Assembly (NCBI RefSeq): GCF_003672135.1
Contig: NC_039506.1
Span: forward strand, 8,680,001-8,744,000
Origin: Ooceraea biroi
Lineage: Eukaryota; Arthropoda; Insecta; Hymenoptera; Formicidae
DNA length: 64,000 bases
Direction of reading: 5' to 3'
In this document: positions 59,051 through 64,000 of the stretch, one piece after another
Layout of the letters: every line of letters starts with the position of its first letter
Position numbering within the stretch: position 1 is the first letter of the stretch
Position numbers and translations under genes: made by a program
The notes under the pieces: generated by a model
The model's input: only the letters and a program-made list of their open reading frames with translations
What the model was told of the DNA's origin: nothing
The model's database searches: none

Positions 59051-62000
59051 ATGTTGCAGATCATCGAGACTATCTCGAGACCATTCAGCAGGAAAGATGG
59101 AATAGCACGCGGTGGAAAGAGAAGTTTCCTCGTGTAAACTGGTTCTCGTTCTCAAAGCCACGATAGGCGACCTTTCTACGTTCCCCGTGATCGAGGAGGA
59201 GGGAAACGAGGGAGAGAGGGGGAGGGGGAAGGAAAGGGAAGATATTTACGCGTACGTACGAATCCTTGCTCCGCGGCGGCACGCAACAATAATTAAAGTC
59301 CGGCGCGTATCTGTCGCGCGCCTTAATCACGCGGCGCCGCGCGGCATGATGGACGCGCCGCGCCGCGTATTTCCGATACATAAATGCATACTTTCACCGG
59401 CTTGTATACGCGCGAGTGCGCGGCACGTGTTCCCTTAATGCAATCACAGTGCGCCACGGCGCGTTTCTGCCGTTCGTGCAATTACAGCCACACGAAAGCA
59501 ATACTCCAATCGAATCGATACACGCGCGCGCTGCGAAATCAGGGCCATGGGTGCACCGTGCGCCGCTGGATAATACCACGTCTACGGCCGTTACCCCGTT
59601 CGTTTATCTTCCCGCTGCGTTGCTCTCGCTATTCTCGTTCGGGCGACGCAGGTATTGCTCGCTCGGATCTGGCGAGAGCCGGCGAAACTGTTACGAAATC
59701 CTCCATCATGCCGCACGCGCGTCGCTCGATCCTCGCACGTAATGCACGGATGACATCATCGATTAGGTACTTAAGTGCTAGAGACCGGTGACTTGTACCG
59801 GTCCGAACGGGCATTTCGCAAGTGCGCAACACTAGTGCGTGTCTCCGCATTCTGCATTCTAACGAGTTCCGATCAGGATCGATCGGCGGACGACGGTCCC
59901 GGTCGCGATAAAGCAAGGCGAAACACGAACGTGCGTTATCTCACGTCGACTCGCTGGCGAATCGAAAATATCATCCTTACCTTTCCTTCGCAAAAAGGTG
60001 GCCGAGAGGGCCTGAAATGCTCTCTTAGCCGCTGGTGGATTCCGAGTCTTGGTCAGACAAACGGCTCTGCAAACGGCGCGCTCGCACGCGATCACTTCGT
60101 GTCGTTTCGCAGTGCGCGCTGTAGGAACGTGAGGAACGAGCATAATCGACGATGTCTCGCGGACGAATAATCGTTTTCGTTAAGCGATCCAGATATTCAG
60201 ATACGCACGTGTACGCACGTCGTACTTAACGACAGCATTTTCTCTCAGGCTCGCGCGTAACGCCGGATGGTTTAGAAAGCGAGGAGAATTTCTTCAGCTT
60301 GGTACCTCGCGAGGAAGGCTGGTATCTTTGTAGATTAAGGAACGCGAAGCGCACGGTCGGTGCCGGTCTGGAGATTCCGCCGCGTGTGTACGTCTCTCGT
60401 TTAAATGCACTGTTGCACCGCACTTCCGCTTGCTAGTTTTCCGCAGGGAAACCGATCGGGCGATAGGGCACCGCGGCATACAGCAATTACGAGTGCTATT
60501 AAGTGCGGCTAAAAACTCTGAGCTAATTGATTCAACCCATGAACGTAAACTTTGCGTATGGAGGCGCGCAATCGCCGGAATCTATCGTATGCGCCGCGCG
60601 ATACTTTGAGGTGGAAATTTATAATTGTGGCTGCGAGCAAAAAGAAAGTACACTCGCAATGAATTCACCAACCATCTGCTCGAGTGTAATGTATTCACCT
60701 GCGGAGTATTTGAGTTTTTAATGTGTCGTTACTGAACTTCGTTAGACGCTATAAATTCCGCTGTTGCACATTCCGTAAGGAAGAGAAAAGTTCAAGCAGG
60801 AAAATTACGGCGTGCAGCAGCATGTTCTGCCGTTTTATCTCCCCCACAAATTTCAATCCTGAACAAGTTTCGAATTAAACTCTTTAATCTTTTAAGCACT
60901 ATCATTTGTCTCATTCCAGTTTCCAGTATCTATTATTGATATATGTATCATTATATCTTATCTTTTAATATCTTAATATCTAATTCCAACATCTAATAAA
61001 TTATAGCAAACGCATTGTAAAGGGAAGGGAGAGGAATTAATTGATATCTCGAGAAATGCCAAAGCTGTGACGAAGATTCGCGACATACGGTGTTGCGTCA
61101 GCTTCGTCGTCACGCGATGAAATATTTATCCGGAGCGTCGGATATTGATAACGCCAATTAATCGCGGCATTCATAAACGTTCACGCAATATCGCCTTAAT
61201 GACAAATGAGAAGAAAGACGGACGATTCGCATACGAGACAAAGTTACGATTCACAGTCATCGCGCTCACGCAACAGAGAAAATGATGCGCACGCACATAC
61301 GCACTCGTGTATAAATATTGCACATGATCGCGTAACATCGACAGAAGAGGGAGGAAAAAGCAATGTAACTCACACAGCTCGAGAAGGAGGAAATGGAGAA
61401 CGAGCTTGAGCAGAGCGAGAAGGGGACACGCCTACGGACGTACACGGGCTGCCGCTCGCGTGTCTACGAGCTTCACACGCGAGGAGGTGACAGTGAAAGT
61501 CCTGAATCACATTCCGATGAGGATACTATTAATAGTCCCCCAGGAAGTGCGACGGATCGGAGAAAACTCAATAAGACCGATAGGTCACACGAATCCGGCA
61601 GATGCACGGATTTCCAAAAACGATCCGCGCTCCAATTTTTTCTTCGTCGTGGGGATGTATCACGTGAACGCAATAATCGGCAACCTGACGAAGTTATCTG
61701 GCATACATCATGTATGTAAATGATATTGCAAATATTTGTTCAATAGTACTTTTACTTATATTGCCATTTGATATCTTTCATCGTTTTTGCATGCCGCGTG
61801 AACACAATCACCATCAAATTTTGTTAGTTCTCAATTATCAGCAGTCACAAGCGTATTAGGTACGTGCATTTTACAAGCGGACCTCCTCGCCAGAGAGGAT
61901 GTGACTTACAATGCTCCTCTACGAACTTGTCTCGGCGCTATTACAAGTGCGTACCTGCAAAAGAGAAAATTCCAGTTACGAAAAAATTGTAGTAATAAAC

Positions 62001-64000
62001 TGTTATAGTTAGCAACGTTATGGTATTTCTTATAGGTATTCTGAATTCTGCGTTGCGCAAATCTCGGAGAAACTGGGTTCTGGGTTAAACATGATCACAT
62101 ACAAATGAGTACGATTCGTCATGTCCGTTAGCAACATGTTCTACAATTTCAATGGATGAATGCAACTGGTATTGGCAAGAGACTAAATGCCGCGAAAAAC
62201 GATAGTCCGTTAACAATCTCGCATGATTACCGACAATCTTCCACATTACTGCGACTTTTTCTCTGCTTCCGCGAAAGAAGCGTACAAGCACAACGGTAAA
62301 CGACGAACGTGAACGACTTGCATCCTCGGAAACGCGAAATCTCGCAGCACTATTCACAGATTAAGTAGCAACATCTCCTTGCTTCTTCTCGATGTTCAGC
62401 CGGCTCTCCTGGTGCAACGAACTCCAGAGCCCACCAGGACTAGGCTGGATTTTGGCCGGCCTAGGTCAAGGAACGACCTTCGTTGTCACCTCGACAAGAT
62501 GTACGCGAGCGAATGTCCGTGAGGCAAACTCGTCTTTCCCGTGACAACGACGATCCCGGCCGTGAGAGCCCGATGGTTATCGAGATGGTGAACTTAAACG
62601 CGTATGTAAGTGCCGTAATACCGTGCCTAATGACGCAGATAGACGCGTTACATGCTCCTATACGCGGTGTGCCCACGTATTCCATAGAAACAGGTATTCT
62701 TCGCGTTTGCCTCCTTTTACACGTGTAACTTTGCTTGGGAAGCCTGCTAAGCTTAGTTCCGGTGATGCATCCGCGTGTCTCCATAACGATTACATGCAGA
62801 TTAATTATCATTAAAATCAGCGAAATCTTTTGCGGCTTTTTCTGTAATTTTGACATACAGTACATCACTAGATGTACCGTAGATACAATGTCAGGCTGAT
62901 CGTACGGTAACTGGAGGAAATTCCATCGCGATCATGGAAGAAACGGAACACATTCAAGTGCCTCTCTTTGGCGCGCGTGACACGTTGTCGAGGAAAAAAG
63001 TGGATCCTCACCTTTGCTCCAAGGAATTAAACGCTGACAAAGGCGGGCGCTGCTTTCCTCGATCGTGCATGATAAACGCGCGAGGCGGCTTGCGTGCGGA
63101 CGAATTACACAGTGTGCCACTTGCGACATTAAACGAAGGCACGAGCGAAGACGATAAGAAGACTCGGTGCGCCATCGACAAAGATGCATCGCGAACAATG
63201 AGGCGACGACGCGCAGCAGATGCGGCGAGCGTGCGTCGCGCGAGCGACAATGGGACCAGCTGCAAGGTCGCGCGGAGTCGACGCGCCGACTGCAGACTGG
63301 ATGACTAAACCCTCTCGAAGGCCCTCCTCATCGTGGCCAATGATTCAGTGGAGAAGCATTCGAGCCCGGCGGAAGTCGCGCCCGCTGCTTGAGCACTGGG
63401 TTCCTATTTTGACCCCGATCTGCCGTAGATCAAGCTACGTGACTCAGAACGCGCGGATCGGGTAACTTCACGATCGGATCATGATCGAACGCCGAGGTGA
63501 ACCTTTGACTCATCGCTCGGGGACTAAATCTAGTCGTGCGTGTAATAATCGTGTGTTGCTCGGGACAAGGTACTCATTATGCATTAGGTCCGCGGAATCG
63601 GAGGGGTTAAGGTCTCGGTAAAAGCGAAACTCCTTGTGCATCGTCTGCCATGACGGCGAGCAAGAATAGCCGTCACGGGTAGTTACTGATCTTGCCTTTT
63701 CCGTTTTCTATAGACATTCTGATTCCATTATGTTTCTGATTACTGCTGTTACTGCTTCGTGAAATCTGCTATGTATTTTATTACTGCATATACTAGATTG
63801 ATATAAACTACGATAGCAAACTATGATAAACCGAAGTAATACCAATTATTATCACATTACTAATAGGCATTCTTGCCTAATACATAATCGGCATACGAAT
63901 ATTTTTGCTCGACGGTACATCCATTGATCACATCGATTTCGCTTCGCTATTTTCGAATCGTTATCGCTCGCGACGTGACGAGCCGGATCAAGCGGATCAA
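59051..64000. other. Non-coding stretch to the window end
   Basis: 59.1-60.4 kb is GC-rich with a purine run (GAGGAGGG type) near 59200-59240 and overlapping unassignable frames. 60860-61020 and 61730-61830 are AT-rich. 62.4-63.4 kb has frames open on both strands for 80-135 codons with no recognisable product. No RNA gene or transposon end was found. Confidence 0.5.

Larger units (their letters stand above)
58848..59105 (+). other. Passenger open frame in right arm of copy 2
   Basis: It starts MAETVAGQSETLREVGVSL, the same frame as in copy 1, with one change (SIVNDF for SIINDF), and continues into flanking DNA for about 20 codons. No domain recognised. Confidence 0.2.

Overview
The window looks like nuclear DNA of an insect, most likely a hymenopteran and probably an ant. 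It has one split gene with short GT-AG introns, long non-coding stretches rich in CpG, many purine/pyrimidine microsatellites, AT-rich islands, and no operons or ribosome-binding sites. The species call is an inference from style and protein content; nothing in the window proves it.

One protein-coding gene can be supported well. It lies on the minus strand, in six exons between 13872 and 7788 (13495-13872, 12476-12788, 10845-11084, 10548-10702, 9611-10459, 7788-9518). Every junction keeps the frame and about 1221 codons are open. The product is a large, serine-, glutamine- and proline-rich protein that I read as the actomyosin regulator Shroom. It has an ASD1-like segment at the start of the last visible exon and a six-fold repeat built around W-x-GSMSDVS in the exon before. 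The last visible exon ends in a GTGAGT donor, and no ASD2-like (Rho-kinase-binding) coding was recognised from 1 to 7787, so the 3' end lies beyond the window start. The 5' end is also unresolved: an in-frame ATG at 13836-13838 could be the start, or exons further upstream may supply it.

Region by region: 1-7787 is the 3' intron of this gene, with an AT-rich island at about 2050-3080. 7788-13872 is the exon cluster. 13873-38704 is non-coding (upstream intron or intergenic), with microsatellites, a pre-miRNA-like hairpin at 21024-21092, a 32-bp palindrome at 31855-31886 and a phased CCAATTAA cluster at 31948-31984. 38705-40471 and 57075-59043 are two copies of a foldback-type repeat about 1.8-2.0 kb long. 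40472-57067 and 59051-64000 are further non-coding DNA with only weak ORF candidates.

The most unusual structure is the foldback pair. Each copy is a large inverted repeat built from diverged modules spaced at about 160-175 bp, mostly 161-165. Modules carry a GTGAGACGCTGG/CCAGCGTCTCAC core followed by an AGTTCTG/CAGAACT core. Each of the four arms carries near its tip a perfect 12-bp-stem hairpin. The two copies differ in how many modules sit on each side, and copy 2 is flanked by a 7-bp (or 8-bp) direct repeat. No transposase is visible, so the elements look non-autonomous.
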